Shown here piece after piece: positions 8,717 to 17,647 of a DNA stretch of 64,000 bases. The DNA is from Salinimicrobium nanhaiense (GTDB lineage Bacteria; Bacteroidota; Bacteroidia; Flavobacteriales; Flavobacteriaceae). Each line of letters begins with the position of its first letter. Position 1 is the stretch's first letter. The notes beneath the pieces were generated by a model that worked only from the letters and a program-made list of their open reading frames with translations, had not been told where the DNA came from and did no database searches. A program made the position numbers and the translations under genes. The stretch lies in the NCBI GenBank assembly GCA_012038135.1, contig JAAVJQ010000006.1, forward strand, positions 1-64,000. The letters run 5' to 3'.

Positions 8717-9225
8717 TTATGATCGTTCCAGTTACCCTGTACTTTCAATACCTGTTCGATAACATCCCGCACGCAGCCTTTACCGCCTTTTTTATGGGAA
8801 ATATACTTGGAAATCTCTTTGATCTCGGGTGCAGCATCCTGGGGACTGCAGGGTAAACCCACTTTTTTCATGGCGTAAAGATCGGGCAGGTCGTCCCCCA
8901 TATATAGTACGTTTTGAGGATCTATATCGTAGATGTCAAAGAATTCTTCCATTTGCTCCACTTTATCGGGACAGCCAAGATAGATATCTGTAATCCCCAG
9001 GCCTTTGAGCCGAAGGCGAACTCCTTCATTTTTTCCGCCGGAGATCACACAGATCGTGTAATTCTTCTCCCTGGCGTATTTCATCGCGTACCCATCCTTG
9101 ATATTCATCGTGCGTAACAATTCGCCCGAGGTGCTTATTTGAATGGAACCATCGGTAAGTACGCCGTCAACATCAAAGATGAAAGTGTTGATCCTGGCAA
9201 GGTATTCTTTATAACTTTTTTCCAT
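8713..9225 (-). CDS. KdsC-like HAD phosphatase (KDO-8-phosphate phosphatase type)
   Basis: The protein is 170 aa, a HAD-superfamily C0-type enzyme without a cap domain. Motif I is FDVDGVLTDG (nucleophile and acid Asp), motif II is VISGGKN, and motif IV is YMGDDLPDLYAM. The length and the LTDG sequence match 3-deoxy-D-manno-octulosonate-8-phosphate phosphatase, which makes KDO for lipopolysaccharide in the cytoplasm. It overlaps the start of the SMR gene (4 bp) and the end of the DUF2520 gene (17 bp). No other KDO gene is in the window, so the substrate is inferred from family. Confidence 0.85.
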   Translation of the reverse strand: MEKSYKEYLARINTFIFDVDGVLTDGSIQISTSGELLRTMNIKDGYAMKYAREKNYTICVISGGKNEGVRLRLKGLGITDIYLGCPDKVEQMEEFFDIYDIDPQNVLYMGDDLPDLYAMKKVGLPCSPQDAAPEIKEISKYISHKKGGKGCVRDVIEQVLKVQGNWNDHK

Positions 9226-9973
9226 GAAAGGTTTGGATTGCAGAGGTTAGTAGTTCGTAGATCTTTTTGTTTTCGCCAGACTCCAGCAGTTGCAGGTGTC
9301 CTTTAATTGTTGATTGATCATCTCTTATGGCCGGCCCCGTTTGCACCATTGCAGGAGAGGCATGCTGAACCTTATTTGCAGTTTCGGCGATGAGGGGTTT
9401 CAAAATATCAAACGGAATTTCGCTTTTTTGACAGATCTGTTCTCCCACAGCATAAAGATGGTTTACAAAATTGCAAACAAATACTGCCGAAAGATGCAGC
9501 TTCCTGCGCTGTTGTGAATTGATCTCATAAGCTTTTCCGGAGATCTTTTCAGCAAGAGATTTCAGTAATTGTAGATCCTCGGGATTGTTAGCCTCCAGGC
9601 AAAAAGGAACTTCTGAATATTCTACCTCATTTTCTTTCGAAAAAGTCTGTAGCGGGTATAACACTCCTTTTCTTTTACAGCCGTTAAGAGCTTCAAGAGC
9701 AACGGAGCCTGAAGTATGTACTACCAAACCCCGTCTCTCCTGAAGTTGTTCAGCCACAGTAGGAATGACATCATCTTTTAAGGCCATAAGATAAATGTCT
9801 GCTTCAAAAAGTTCAGAGAATTGTGTAGTAATTTCAGCTTTATTCTTAAACCAGGTAAGACTGTCTTTTGAATGATTATAGACCTGTTTTACCTTTATTC
9901 CTTCCGAAGCCGAAAAAGCTTTGAAAAGATGTGTAGCTACATTACCGGAACCTAAAAGTACGACCTCGATCAT
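9209..9973 (-). CDS. DUF2520 Rossmann-like protein (ProC-related)
   Basis: The protein is 254 aa and opens with an NAD(P)-binding fold (MIEVVLLGSGNVATHLFKAF). The C-terminal helical half carries the family block LHLSAVFVCNFVNHLYA and HASPAMVQTGPAIRDD. DUF2520 proteins resemble pyrroline-5-carboxylate or ketopantoate reductases but have no settled function. It is the first gene of the operon running to the MscS-like gene. The divergent ccsBA gene begins 126 bp away, so that gap should hold both promoters. The assignment of family is firm; the reaction is unknown. Confidence 0.85.
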   Translation of the reverse strand: MIEVVLLGSGNVATHLFKAFSASEGIKVKQVYNHSKDSLTWFKNKAEITTQFSELFEADIYLMALKDDVIPTVAEQLQERRGLVVHTSGSVALEALNGCKRKGVLYPLQTFSKENEVEYSEVPFCLEANNPEDLQLLKSLAEKISGKAYEINSQQRRKLHLSAVFVCNFVNHLYAVGEQICQKSEIPFDILKPLIAETANKVQHASPAMVQTGPAIRDDQSTIKGHLQLLESGENKKIYELLTSAIQTFHGKKL

Positions 9974-10066
9974 GCGGCTAAATTACCAAATTTTTTTCAA
10001 CGATTCCGCTGCTGCTGCCTTATTGATAATGCGGCTTTAAGATAATTTTAATTCGTAAAAAAATCC

Positions 10067-10074
10067 TACTTTTG
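10067..10074 (+). promoter_or_regulatory. Possible -7 promoter box before ccsBA
   Basis: TACTTTTG matches the Bacteroidota -7 consensus TAnnTTTG, 25 bp before the ccsBA start. No clear TTG-type -33 box is seen at the right distance, so this is only a candidate. Confidence 0.35.
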
Positions 10075-10099
10075 CAGCGTTTTCTAAAGCAACGCCTCC

Positions 10100-13000
10100 A
10101 TGCAGAAAAAAATTGCCTCTATCATATTTTCCACCCGTTTAATGGCCTTTCTTTTTATCGGTTTTGCTATCGCTCTTGGGCTGGGAACCTTTATTGAAAG
10201 CTGGTACAGTACTGCTACCGCAAAAGTCTGGATCTACAACGCTCTTTGGTTTGAAGTGATCATGGCGCTGTTTGTGGTGAATTTCACGGGAAATATTTTC
10301 AGGTTCAAATTGCATAAAAAGGAAAAGTGGTCTTCCTTACTACTTCACCTTTCCTTCATCCTGATCCTCGTGGGTGCATTTGTGACACGATATATAAGTT
10401 ATGAAGGAATGATGCCGATTAGAGAAGGCGCTACAGAAAATACATTCCTTTCAGAAAAGACATTTTTGACCACCTTTATCGATGGGGAGATCGACGGGCA
10501 ACCCCGAAGAAGGGTCGTGGAAGAAGCGGTGCTCCTGGCTCCTGGAGCTTCCAATGAACATACTTTCAATACAGACTATAACGGGCAGCCGGTAAAACTT
10601 GAGATCATTGATTATATTCACGGCGCAGAAGAAGGTCTTGTTGAGGATCCTGAAGGTAAAAACTACCTCAAGATCGTAGAAGCCGGAGGCGGAGATCGTC
10701 ACGATCATTACCTTGAGGAAGGGGAGGTTTCCAGTATACATAATGTGCTCTTTACGCTGAACAAGCCTACCGATGGTGCTATTAACATCACCTTTGATGG
10801 CGACGAATACTTCATATCTTCTCCTTTTGAAGGGTCATATCTTAGAATGGCCGATCAACAGCAGGGGGAAGTGGAGGCAGATACCATTCAGCCATTAGTC
10901 CTTAGGTCTCTATATAATATGGCCGGAATGCAGTTCGTGCTGCCGGATCCTGTGGTTAGAGGAAAATATGATATCATTCCTACAGAAGAAAAGACCGAAG
11001 GTCAACAGGATGCCGCTGTGGTTAGAGTATCTACCAATGGAGAATCTGAAACTGTAAAATTGCTGGGAGGACAGGGAAGGATCAATGATCCAATAAAGCT
11101 CAATCTTGGCGGACTGGAATTCTACGTGCAGTACGGTTCAAAGGAATATGAACTTCCATTTTCAATAAAACTTAATGATTTTATTGCTGAAAAATATCCG
11201 GGTACTGAGAATAGTTACTCTTCCTTCAAAAGTAAGGTGACTGTAATAGAAGAAGATCAGGAGAATTTTGATTATGACATCTTTATGAACCACGTTCTGG
11301 ACCATGAGGGTTACAGGTTCTTCCAGGCTTCCTTTGATCCCGATGAAAAAGGAACCGTTCTTTCTGTAAATCATGATTACTGGGGTACCTGGATCACCTA
11401 TATTGGTTATACATTACTCTATATTGGTTTGATGTGGATCCTGTTTGCAAAAGGTTCCCGTTTTGGAGAACTCAAAGTCATGCTTGAGAAAGTGAAGAAA
11501 AAGAAGGCGAAGATCACGACTTTACTGCTGGTACTATTCACTTCGGTTTCCGGCTTTGCACAGGAGCAGGAGCATGAGCATGAGAATCCGCTGGCTATTC
11601 CAAAAGCACGAATTGACTCGATCATTAAAGCCAATGTGGTTTCTGAAGAACATGCCGCAGAATTCGGTCGTCTCGTTGTACAGGACGCCGGTGGAAGGAT
11701 GAAGCCGGTGAATACCTATTCTTCTGAATTGCTTCGGAAGCTGAGTAAAAGTGATGATTATGAAGGTTTGACTTCGGACCAGGTGATCGTTTCAATGACC
11801 GAAAATCCTACAATTTGGTACAATGTCCCTGTTATCAATGTAAAAAAAGACAATGACAGTATCCGTCATATAGTTGGAGTGCCCGAAGATCAAAAATATC
11901 TGGCCTTAACCAGCTTTTTTGATCAGGAAGGGAATTACAAGCTGGGTCCTTACCTGGAAAGTGCCTACCAGGCAGCAGTTCCAAACCAGTTTGACAAAGA
12001 TTTCATTGAGACCGATAGAAGAGTTAACCTGCTTTACAATGCGCTGCAGGGAAAAATCCTTAGGATATTTCCAATTCCCGGAGATGAAAATAACAAATGG
12101 GTATCCTTTCCCGAAGCAGCCGAAGCCGGTTTTAAAGGCATGGACTCGGTATATACAAGACAAATTTTGCCCATGTATTTTACTGCGCTTCGGTCAGCAA
12201 AAGAAACAGGAGATTACGAACAGGCAAACGAGCTGCTAAACAGTATACAAGGCTTCCAGAAAAAATTTGGGGCAGAGGTAATTCCTTCCGAAAGAAAGAT
12301 CGAAACAGAGATCCTTTACAATAAGTATGACATCTTTAGAAATCTTTTTTCATGGTACATGCTTGCCGGGGTATTCATGTTGATCTTCGTGATCTTCCAG
12401 ATATTTAAAGACAGTAAGATCATTCGCGGCCTTATAACGGTGAGTAAGGTGGTCATCATTATCCTGTTCATCCTGCATACCGCAGGCCTCATTGGCCGCT
12501 GGTATCTTTCAGGTCACGCTCCATGGAGTGATGCCTATGAATCTATGATCTATGTGGCATGGGCAACGATGCTCTTTGGGCTACTCTTTGGAAGGAAAAG
12601 TGACCTCACCATCGCCTCAACTGCTTTCGTGACCTCAATGATCCTTATGATCGCTCACTGGAACTGGATGGATCCATCAATCGCTAACCTTGCACCTGTA
12701 CTTGATTCTTACTGGTTGATGATCCACGTATCTGTGATCGTGGGAAGTTACGGGCCTTTTACGTTGGGAATGATCCTGGGAGCTGTAGCCTTGCTTCTGA
12801 TGATCTTTACCACAAATAAGAACAAGAAGAAGATGGATCTCACCATCAAAGAGATCACGATCATTACCGAAATGGCTCTTACCATTGGGTTGGTAATGCT
12901 TACCATAGGTAACTTCCTGGGAGGGCAGTGGGCCAATGAAAGCTGGGGTAGATACTGGGGCTGGGATCCTAAAGAGACCTGGGCTTTAGTAAGTATTATG

Positions 13001-13312
13001 GTTTACGCTTTTGTGATCCACATGCGCCTGGTTCCTGGAATGAGAAGCCGCTGGCTGTTCAACTTTATGGCAATCGTGGCATTCGCAAGTATTATGATGA
13101 CCTATTTTGGTGTGAATTTCTACCTCTCCGGTTTGCATTCCTATGCCAGCGGAGATAAGGTGATCACTCCAACATTTGTTTACTATTCTGTTGCTGTTGT
13201 TGGGTTGTTGGGAGCTGTCTCCTACTGGAGATTCAAAAAACACTATAAAAAGAAAAACCGCAGCCGCCTTACGCTGGAAAAAATGAACAAGAAAAAGAAG
13301 AAGAAAGAATAA
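10100..13312 (+). CDS. ccsBA: Fused cytochrome c biogenesis protein CcsBA
   Basis: The protein is 1070 aa and joins both System II subunits in one chain. Residues about 1-470 are the ResB/CcsB part, with membrane helices near 10-35, 45-65, 75-95 and 430-450 around a large periplasmic domain. A hydrophilic section (about 480-750) follows. The CcsA part (about 750-1045) has the haem-handling WWD motif (WANESWGRYWGWDPKETWAL) and conserved periplasmic His residues (SGHAPWSDAYES, SGLHSYASG). It exports haem and attaches it to apocytochromes c in the periplasm. The basic tail (KKKKKE) is cytoplasmic. A strong terminator follows directly. Confidence 0.93.
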   Translation: MQKKIASIIFSTRLMAFLFIGFAIALGLGTFIESWYSTATAKVWIYNALWFEVIMALFVVNFTGNIFRFKLHKKEKWSSLLLHLSFILILVGAFVTRYISYEGMMPIREGATENTFLSEKTFLTTFIDGEIDGQPRRRVVEEAVLLAPGASNEHTFNTDYNGQPVKLEIIDYIHGAEEGLVEDPEGKNYLKIVEAGGGDRHDHYLEEGEVSSIHNVLFTLNKPTDGAINITFDGDEYFISSPFEGSYLRMADQQQGEVEADTIQPLVLRSLYNMAGMQFVLPDPVVRGKYDIIPTEEKTEGQQDAAVVRVSTNGESETVKLLGGQGRINDPIKLNLGGLEFYVQYGSKEYELPFSIKLNDFIAEKYPGTENSYSSFKSKVTVIEEDQENFDYDIFMNHVLDHEGYRFFQASFDPDEKGTVLSVNHDYWGTWITYIGYTLLYIGLMWILFAKGSRFGELKVMLEKVKKKKAKITTLLLVLFTSVSGFAQEQEHEHENPLAIPKARIDSIIKANVVSEEHAAEFGRLVVQDAGGRMKPVNTYSSELLRKLSKSDDYEGLTSDQVIVSMTENPTIWYNVPVINVKKDNDSIRHIVGVPEDQKYLALTSFFDQEGNYKLGPYLESAYQAAVPNQFDKDFIETDRRVNLLYNALQGKILRIFPIPGDENNKWVSFPEAAEAGFKGMDSVYTRQILPMYFTALRSAKETGDYEQANELLNSIQGFQKKFGAEVIPSERKIETEILYNKYDIFRNLFSWYMLAGVFMLIFVIFQIFKDSKIIRGLITVSKVVIIILFILHTAGLIGRWYLSGHAPWSDAYESMIYVAWATMLFGLLFGRKSDLTIASTAFVTSMILMIAHWNWMDPSIANLAPVLDSYWLMIHVSVIVGSYGPFTLGMILGAVALLLMIFTTNKNKKKMDLTIKEITIITEMALTIGLVMLTIGNFLGGQWANESWGRYWGWDPKETWALVSIMVYAFVIHMRLVPGMRSRWLFNFMAIVAFASIMMTYFGVNFYLSGLHSYASGDKVITPTFVYYSVAVVGLLGAVSYWRFKKHYKKKNRSRLTLEKMNKKKKKKE

Positions 13313-13313
13313 C

Positions 13314-13344
13314 AAAAAATCCTGCTGAAAAGCAGGATTTTTTG
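13314..13344 (+). terminator. Terminator after ccsBA
   Basis: A perfect 13-bp stem (AAAAAATCCTGCT / AGCAGGATTTTTT) with a GAAA loop ends in a T run, starting one base after the ccsBA stop. The A-run on the 5' side makes it usable in both directions. Confidence 0.9.
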
Positions 13345-13895
13345 TTAGCATTGATTCCAGTTCAAAGGATTGTTTCGAATATAAATTCTGATTCTTTCAT
13401 GGGATCCCCGATCGCGGATTATGTGGTCGTAAAACCTGGACTGCCAACCAAAATGTTCATGGATCTTTGTCATTCAAATGTTGATCGTCCTTTGAACCAT
13501 CTAATAATTCGGGATAAATTGTCGTGTAACATTGGATTTTTATTACCCGTAACCCCACCAATTTCCACATTGGTAGATGCGTGATTAATCCCGCATCTAC
13601 CAACATTATAACCGCCATTTTTATCAATAACAATAATTCCATGAACATGGTCTGGCATTATAACAAAATCATCTAATGTCACGAATGGAAAATTTTCAGG
13701 AATTAATTGCCATAGGTCAAATATAATTTGGCCTATTTCTGATAATATCTTTTCCTTTTGATGCATTGAAATGGAACCAATACGGTTTTCTTTCTGCTGT
13801 ACAAATGGTTACAAAATATGCTGCATCCCATCCATAATCCCAATGCTGTAGCCTGGTTGTGGTAATTCGATATATTTCCGAAACTTGCCTGTATT
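13345..13895 (-). pseudogene. REP-associated tyrosine transposase (RAYT, Y1-Tnp family), broken
   Basis: Three frames together give one RAYT-like protein. The first (about 13895-13790) reads TTRLQHWDYGWDAAYFVTIC. The second (about 13790-13466) contains the HUH-type metal motif IMPDHVHGIIVI and ends WFKGRSTFE. The third (about 13466-13345) reads FGWQSRFYDHIIRD and IYIRNNPLNWNQC. Two frame breaks separate them, at about 13790 and 13466, and no start codon is seen at the front. RAYTs are single-domain relatives of IS200/IS605 transposases that mobilise short palindromic repeats. This copy should be inactive. The longest surviving piece is 98 aa (13470-13766). Confidence 0.8.
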
Positions 13896-13920
13896 GTTTA
13901 AGAATTGAGGGGCAGATTAA

Positions 13921-14289
13921 TTATTTTATCCATGTTTTTGCTGCTTCGGTATCTTCAAATTTAAAGGCCTTAAGGCTGATGCCGGGAATCATAGAAGAGG
14001 AAGCTTCTGCCATAGTGCGAATCCAACTCATGTCCGTCACGAGGGCAACCTTTTCGATCTTTTTTTGGAGATCCTTAAAATTCTGAACATCAAATTTCAT
14101 TTCATCCCAAATAGCTTTTGCTTCCACTTCCGAGAGGTTCACGATTTCAAAATAAACATTCAGTTTGGGGCGCATTTGTAATTCGGGAAGAAATTGTACA
14201 ACAGACTGTTTGAATCCTTTTTCATCAAATTTTCCTTCCCACCTAAAGCCGGCTACGTGTTCTTCTTCAAAATCTATTTTGTGTAACAT
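13921..14289 (-). CDS. SpoIIAA-like (STAS-fold) protein
   Basis: The protein is 122 aa and begins MLHKIDFEEEHVAGFRWEG. The pattern of an alternating strand-helix start, a central DFKDLQKKIEKVALVTDMSW-like region (here NFKDLQKK...VALVTDMSWI) and a C-terminal FKFEDTEAAKTWI matches the SpoIIAA-like/DUF3478 family, a cytosolic STAS-like fold without known enzymatic activity. It stands alone between a broken transposase and a repeat field, and is transcribed on the minus strand. No promoter is obvious. The family call is moderate and the role is unknown. Confidence 0.7.
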   Translation of the reverse strand: MLHKIDFEEEHVAGFRWEGKFDEKGFKQSVVQFLPELQMRPKLNVYFEIVNLSEVEAKAIWDEMKFDVQNFKDLQKKIEKVALVTDMSWIRTMAEASSSMIPGISLKAFKFEDTEAAKTWIK

Positions 14290-14473
14290 GATATATCTTT
14301 TTGGTTATTCTATTTAAGATAAGTCACTGTGGAACAGGTTCCAAAAAATTAGCATTTAATAACAGTTGACGATATTCGAATTAACAAATTTTGCCTGTTT
14401 CGGGATGAGAGTTTCGGATTGCGGGTTTGTATTTGAAAAATTTGTTCCAGGTTACATGTTGCAGGTTTAGCCT

Positions 14474-14822
14474 GTGAGTTGCGGGAAAAAAAGAAACAAG
14501 AGCCAGGAATCAAGAAACAAGACTTTTTTGAGTAAGTTTTATTCGGGTTGCCGGTTGCCGGTGCGCTACTGCCTACTTGTGACTGCACACTGCTGACTAA
14601 ACTGCGGGTTGCGTGGAAAAAGAGAAACAAGAGCCAGGAATCAAGAAACAAGACTTTTTGGAGTAAGTTTTATTCGGCATGCCGGTTGCCGATTGCCGAT
14701 GCGCTACTGCCTACTTGTGACTGCACACTGCTGACTGAACTGCGGGTTGCGGGTTCGGGAAAAAAAGAAACAAGAGCCAGGAATCAAGAAACAAGACTTT
14801 TTGGAGTAAGTTTTATTCGGGT
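14474..14822. repeat. Tandem repeat, 131/143-bp period, 2.6 copies
   Basis: The core AAGAAACAAGAGCCAGGAAT recurs near 14491, 14622 and 14765, giving periods of 131 and 143 bp. Each unit continues with a run to AGTAAGTTTTATTCGG and, in the first two, with GCGCTACTGCCTACTTGTGA and a CTGCACACTGCTGACT block. Copies differ by small substitutions and a 12-bp length change. The third copy lacks the second half. Confidence 0.85.
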
Positions 14823-14864
14823 TGCTTTCCCGTTGCGGGTTTAGGCCTTATAACTTTAGACCTT

Positions 14865-14920
14865 AATCCTTAATCCTTAACCCTTAATCCTTAACCCTTA
14901 TTCCTTAATCTTTAAATCCT
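14865..14920. repeat. Degenerate CCTTAAT heptamer array
   Basis: About eight copies of a 7-bp unit (CCTTAAT, CCTTAAC, CCTTATT) run in tandem and end just before the pirin stop codon at 14924. Two other 7-bp arrays in this window also sit just past a gene end. Confidence 0.85.
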
Positions 14921-14923
14921 GAA

Positions 14924-15766
14924 TTATTCAAATTTCCCCTGTTGATAATCCTGATACGCCTGTTCTATTTCTTCCATGGTATTCATGACAAACGGTCCCT
15001 GGGCGACAACAGGTTCATTAAAAGGTTTGGCATGGCCAAATAGAACAGTGGTTTCTGCCAGCGCTTCAATTCGCAGATCTTCATCATCGTTGTTGAATTC
15101 CACCAGGTGCAGGGACTGAATGATCTCTCCGTTTACCTTGATCTCTCCTTTGATCACGTAACAGAGAATGTTGTGACCTACGGGTATTTTTGCAGTAAAA
15201 ACGCCTTCAGGTTCAAAGAAGAGCGTGCTGAGGTGAATATCTGTAGTGGTCTCGAAAGCTCCGGAAGTATTGTCGATCATACCCGAAACAACCTGTGCTT
15301 TTACTTTTCCGCCGTCTAAGGAAGCCACCGGGATTTCCTCTTTTTGCAGTCCCTTGTATTTAGGATCGGTCATTTTAAGTTTTGCAGGCAAGTTCACCCA
15401 TAACTGCAGGATTTCCAGGGGACCACCTTCTTTTTTGAATTTTTCCGAAGAAACTTCGGCATGAGTAAGGCCTTTTCCGGCAGTCATCCATTGTACGCCG
15501 CCGCTTTCGATCACGCTGTTATTTCCGCCGGAATCTTTATGGGCAATGTCACCCTCCAGGATAAAAGTGACCGTTTCCATTCCACGGTGAGGATGAGGTC
15601 CAAAGGGTAAACCGTTGTTTCCAGGAGAATATCGCTGCGGCCCATGGTGATTAAGGAACAGGAATGGATCGATCATCCTCAGCGACCTTGTAGGCATAGG
15701 AGAATAGGTGATAAGATCGGCAATCGGCCGATACTCGGCGCTATATGTTCTTTTAATTGTTCTCAT
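14924..15766 (-). CDS. Pirin-family protein
   Basis: Pirins are cupin-fold iron proteins; some bacterial members have quercetin dioxygenase activity. The start at 15766 (MRTIKRTYSAEY) is preferred because the seven codons upstream fall in a repeat-like word. That gives 280 aa, a usual length. The N-terminal cupin motif is FGPHPHRGMETVTFILEG, whose His residues would bind the metal, followed by GGVQWMTAGKGLTHAE, the pirin signature. A second cupin domain (about residues 170-270) is degenerate. The gene is single, flanked by repeats on its 3' side. Confidence 0.88.
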   Translation of the reverse strand: MRTIKRTYSAEYRPIADLITYSPMPTRSLRMIDPFLFLNHHGPQRYSPGNNGLPFGPHPHRGMETVTFILEGDIAHKDSGGNNSVIESGGVQWMTAGKGLTHAEVSSEKFKKEGGPLEILQLWVNLPAKLKMTDPKYKGLQKEEIPVASLDGGKVKAQVVSGMIDNTSGAFETTTDIHLSTLFFEPEGVFTAKIPVGHNILCYVIKGEIKVNGEIIQSLHLVEFNNDDEDLRIEALAETTVLFGHAKPFNEPVVAQGPFVMNTMEEIEQAYQDYQQGKFE

Positions 15767-15852
15767 GTCTATTAATTCAGGATTCAAGATTCAAAATTTC
15801 GGATTCACCGTGAGTAATATTAGACCTTCTTCCTTAAACCTTTATCATTTTT

Positions 15853-16581
15853 TTATTCCTTATTCCTAACATAGATAAGCTTGTACTTTCCTCTTCCCTG
15901 ATTTTCCCGGGATTCGATCTCAAACCTGTCAATTGAATTGATCATGGGCGTCAATTTCTGAAATCCGTAGTTACGGGAGTCAAAGTTTGGCTGTTTCTTT
16001 TGCAGCAAGCTGCCTACGTCTCCCAAAAAGGCCCATCCGTCATCATCGGCAACATCAGAGATCGTGGAAGCTATTAACTTTATCACTTTATTGGTGATCT
16101 TGTCATAATCACTTTTTTTGGTTTCTTTTTCCTTGCTGGACTCTTTCGCCTGATTCTTCAAGATCTCAATGTAGATGAACCTGTCACAGGCCACTATAAA
16201 GGGATCGGGGGTTTTCTTTTCTCCAATTCCAATCACATTCATGCCCGCTTCTCTTAGTCTCGTGGCGAGGCGGGTGAAATCACTGTCGCTGGAAACCAGG
16301 CAAAATCCGTCAACTTTTTGGGAGTAAAGGATGTCCATAGCATCGATGATCATAGCCGAGTCGGTTGCATTCTTTCCCTGAGTATAGCCGTATTGTTGGA
16401 TTGGAGTTACAGCATTTTCGAGCAGTACATTTTTCCATTTGGCGAGATGAGGTTTTGTCCAGTCGCCGTAAATTCTTTTTATTGTGGGGTTGCCGTATTT
16501 GGCGATCTCTTCCATCATTTCCTTTACGTAGGCAGAAGGTATGTTGTCGCCATCTATTAATACCGCTAATTTTGTATCCAT
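15853..16581 (-). CDS. NYN-domain protein with C-terminal LOTUS/OST-HTH domain
   Basis: The protein is 242 aa. Residues about 1-145 form a NYN (LabA/DUF88, PIN-like) domain with the acidic residues expected for RNase activity: LIDGDNIP, TDSAMIIDAMD and LVSSDSDFTRL. After a Lys/Glu/Ser linker (about 146-165), residues about 166-240 look like a LOTUS/OST-HTH winged helix (DDDGWAFLGDVGSLLQKKQPNFD...YGFQKLTPMI), which binds RNA in other proteins. Together this suggests a cytoplasmic ribonuclease of unknown target. All key acidic residues appear to be kept. It stands alone with 132 bp upstream before the CDF gene. Confidence 0.85.
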   Translation of the reverse strand: MDTKLAVLIDGDNIPSAYVKEMMEEIAKYGNPTIKRIYGDWTKPHLAKWKNVLLENAVTPIQQYGYTQGKNATDSAMIIDAMDILYSQKVDGFCLVSSDSDFTRLATRLREAGMNVIGIGEKKTPDPFIVACDRFIYIEILKNQAKESSKEKETKKSDYDKITNKVIKLIASTISDVADDDGWAFLGDVGSLLQKKQPNFDSRNYGFQKLTPMINSIDRFEIESRENQGRGKYKLIYVRNKE

Positions 16582-16713
16582 TAATTTAACTTTCTTGATT
16601 ATCCTATAAAGATAGGGAATTGACCACGACCCTGCCGAAGCATTGGACGGATTAAGATTTATTTAGGAAAGCAGAAAATCCTCAAAAATAAGACGTGCCA
16701 AAAAAGGCGTTTT

Positions 16714-17601
16714 TCAGGAGTGTTCTATATTATCGGGTTCAATGTGGATGAGGATATCAGCAATTTCGGGCATTTCGTGCAACAGCCGATCCTTAAGGCT
16801 ATGGGAGATCTCATGGCCTTCATTGACAGAAAGTTCTCCATCCACGATCACGTGCAGGTCTACATGATAGGTCATTCCGGTTTTTCGGATGTAACATTTT
16901 TCAGTCGCAATAACTCCTTTTTCCTTTTGCGAAATATCTCTTATTTCTTCCACCATATCGTCATAAAGGTGTTCATCCATGATCTCACCAAGGGCAGGAC
17001 GAAGGATCAAATATGCGTTGTAGAGAATAAAGCCTGATGCAAAAAGAGCTGCCCAATCATCGGCAGTTTCATAGCCTTTGCCCATGAAGAGAGCTATGGA
17101 AATACCAATAAAAGCCATTAGAGAAGTGATGGCATCGCTGCGATGATGCCATGCGTCAGCCTTTAATGAGCTGCTTTTGGTCTCGTCGCTTTTCTTATTG
17201 ATGAACCTGTAGAAGATCTCTTTTATAATGATGATCGCTGCGAGAACTATAAGTGTATAAGGTTTGGGAACTTTGTGCGGAGTTTGAATATTCTCTATAC
17301 TCTCCATTACAATAATCGTTGCCGAAACCACAAGGAAACCTACAACCGCAAAGGTGATAAGCGGTTCTACGCGACCATGACCGTATGGATGATTTTCATC
17401 TGCCGGGCGGGCGGAATATTTTAAGCCGAAAAGCACCAGTAAACTGGAAAAAACGTCTGTAGTAGATTCGATAGCATCTGCAATAAGGGCATAGGAATTT
17501 CCAAAAATACCGGTTACCCCTTTGATAATAGCAAGAACGGCATTTCCAAAAATGCTAAAATAAGCGGCTTTAACTGCCTTGCCGTGTAATTCTTTGTTCA
17601 T
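16714..17601 (-). CDS. Cation diffusion facilitator (CDF) metal exporter
   Basis: The protein is 295 aa with six predicted membrane helices followed by a cytoplasmic domain. The metal-site motif ALIADAIESTTDVFSS (helix 2) and KADAWHHRSDAITS (helix 5) are typical; the HxxxD in helix 5 favours zinc or a related divalent cation. The C-terminal ferredoxin-like domain (about 210-290) ends with IHIEPDNIEHS. It would export Zn2+ or similar ions in exchange for protons across the inner membrane. It follows yebC but is separated from it by a strong terminator. Confidence 0.9.
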   Translation of the reverse strand: MNKELHGKAVKAAYFSIFGNAVLAIIKGVTGIFGNSYALIADAIESTTDVFSSLLVLFGLKYSARPADENHPYGHGRVEPLITFAVVGFLVVSATIIVMESIENIQTPHKVPKPYTLIVLAAIIIIKEIFYRFINKKSDETKSSSLKADAWHHRSDAITSLMAFIGISIALFMGKGYETADDWAALFASGFILYNAYLILRPALGEIMDEHLYDDMVEEIRDISQKEKGVIATEKCYIRKTGMTYHVDLHVIVDGELSVNEGHEISHSLKDRLLHEMPEIADILIHIEPDNIEHS

Positions 17602-17617
17602 GGGGTTAAGTAGAAGC

Positions 17618-17642
17618 TAAAAGGCCGGTTTTACCGGCCTTT
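17618..17642 (-). terminator. Terminator after yebC
   Basis: A 10-bp perfect stem (AAAGGCCGGT / ACCGGCCTTT) with a 3-base loop lies 6 bp past the yebC stop, followed on the minus strand by TTTT. It separates yebC from the CDF gene. Confidence 0.88.
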
Positions 17643-17647
17643 GTTCT

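Larger units (their letters stand above)
14290..14923. repeat. Gene-free repeat field
   Basis: This 634-bp stretch holds no credible gene. It contains a 2.6-copy tandem repeat (14474-14822) and a CCTTAAT heptamer array (about 14865-14920). The flanks are rich in short words such as TTGCGGGTT. Open frames here on either strand are simply the repeats read through. Confidence 0.8.

Noticed and set aside
14349..14844. Open frames of about 100 aa on both strands within the tandem repeats
   Set aside because: They are the repeat units read in frame: the same peptide words recur at the 131- and 143-bp spacing, with no start context or family match.
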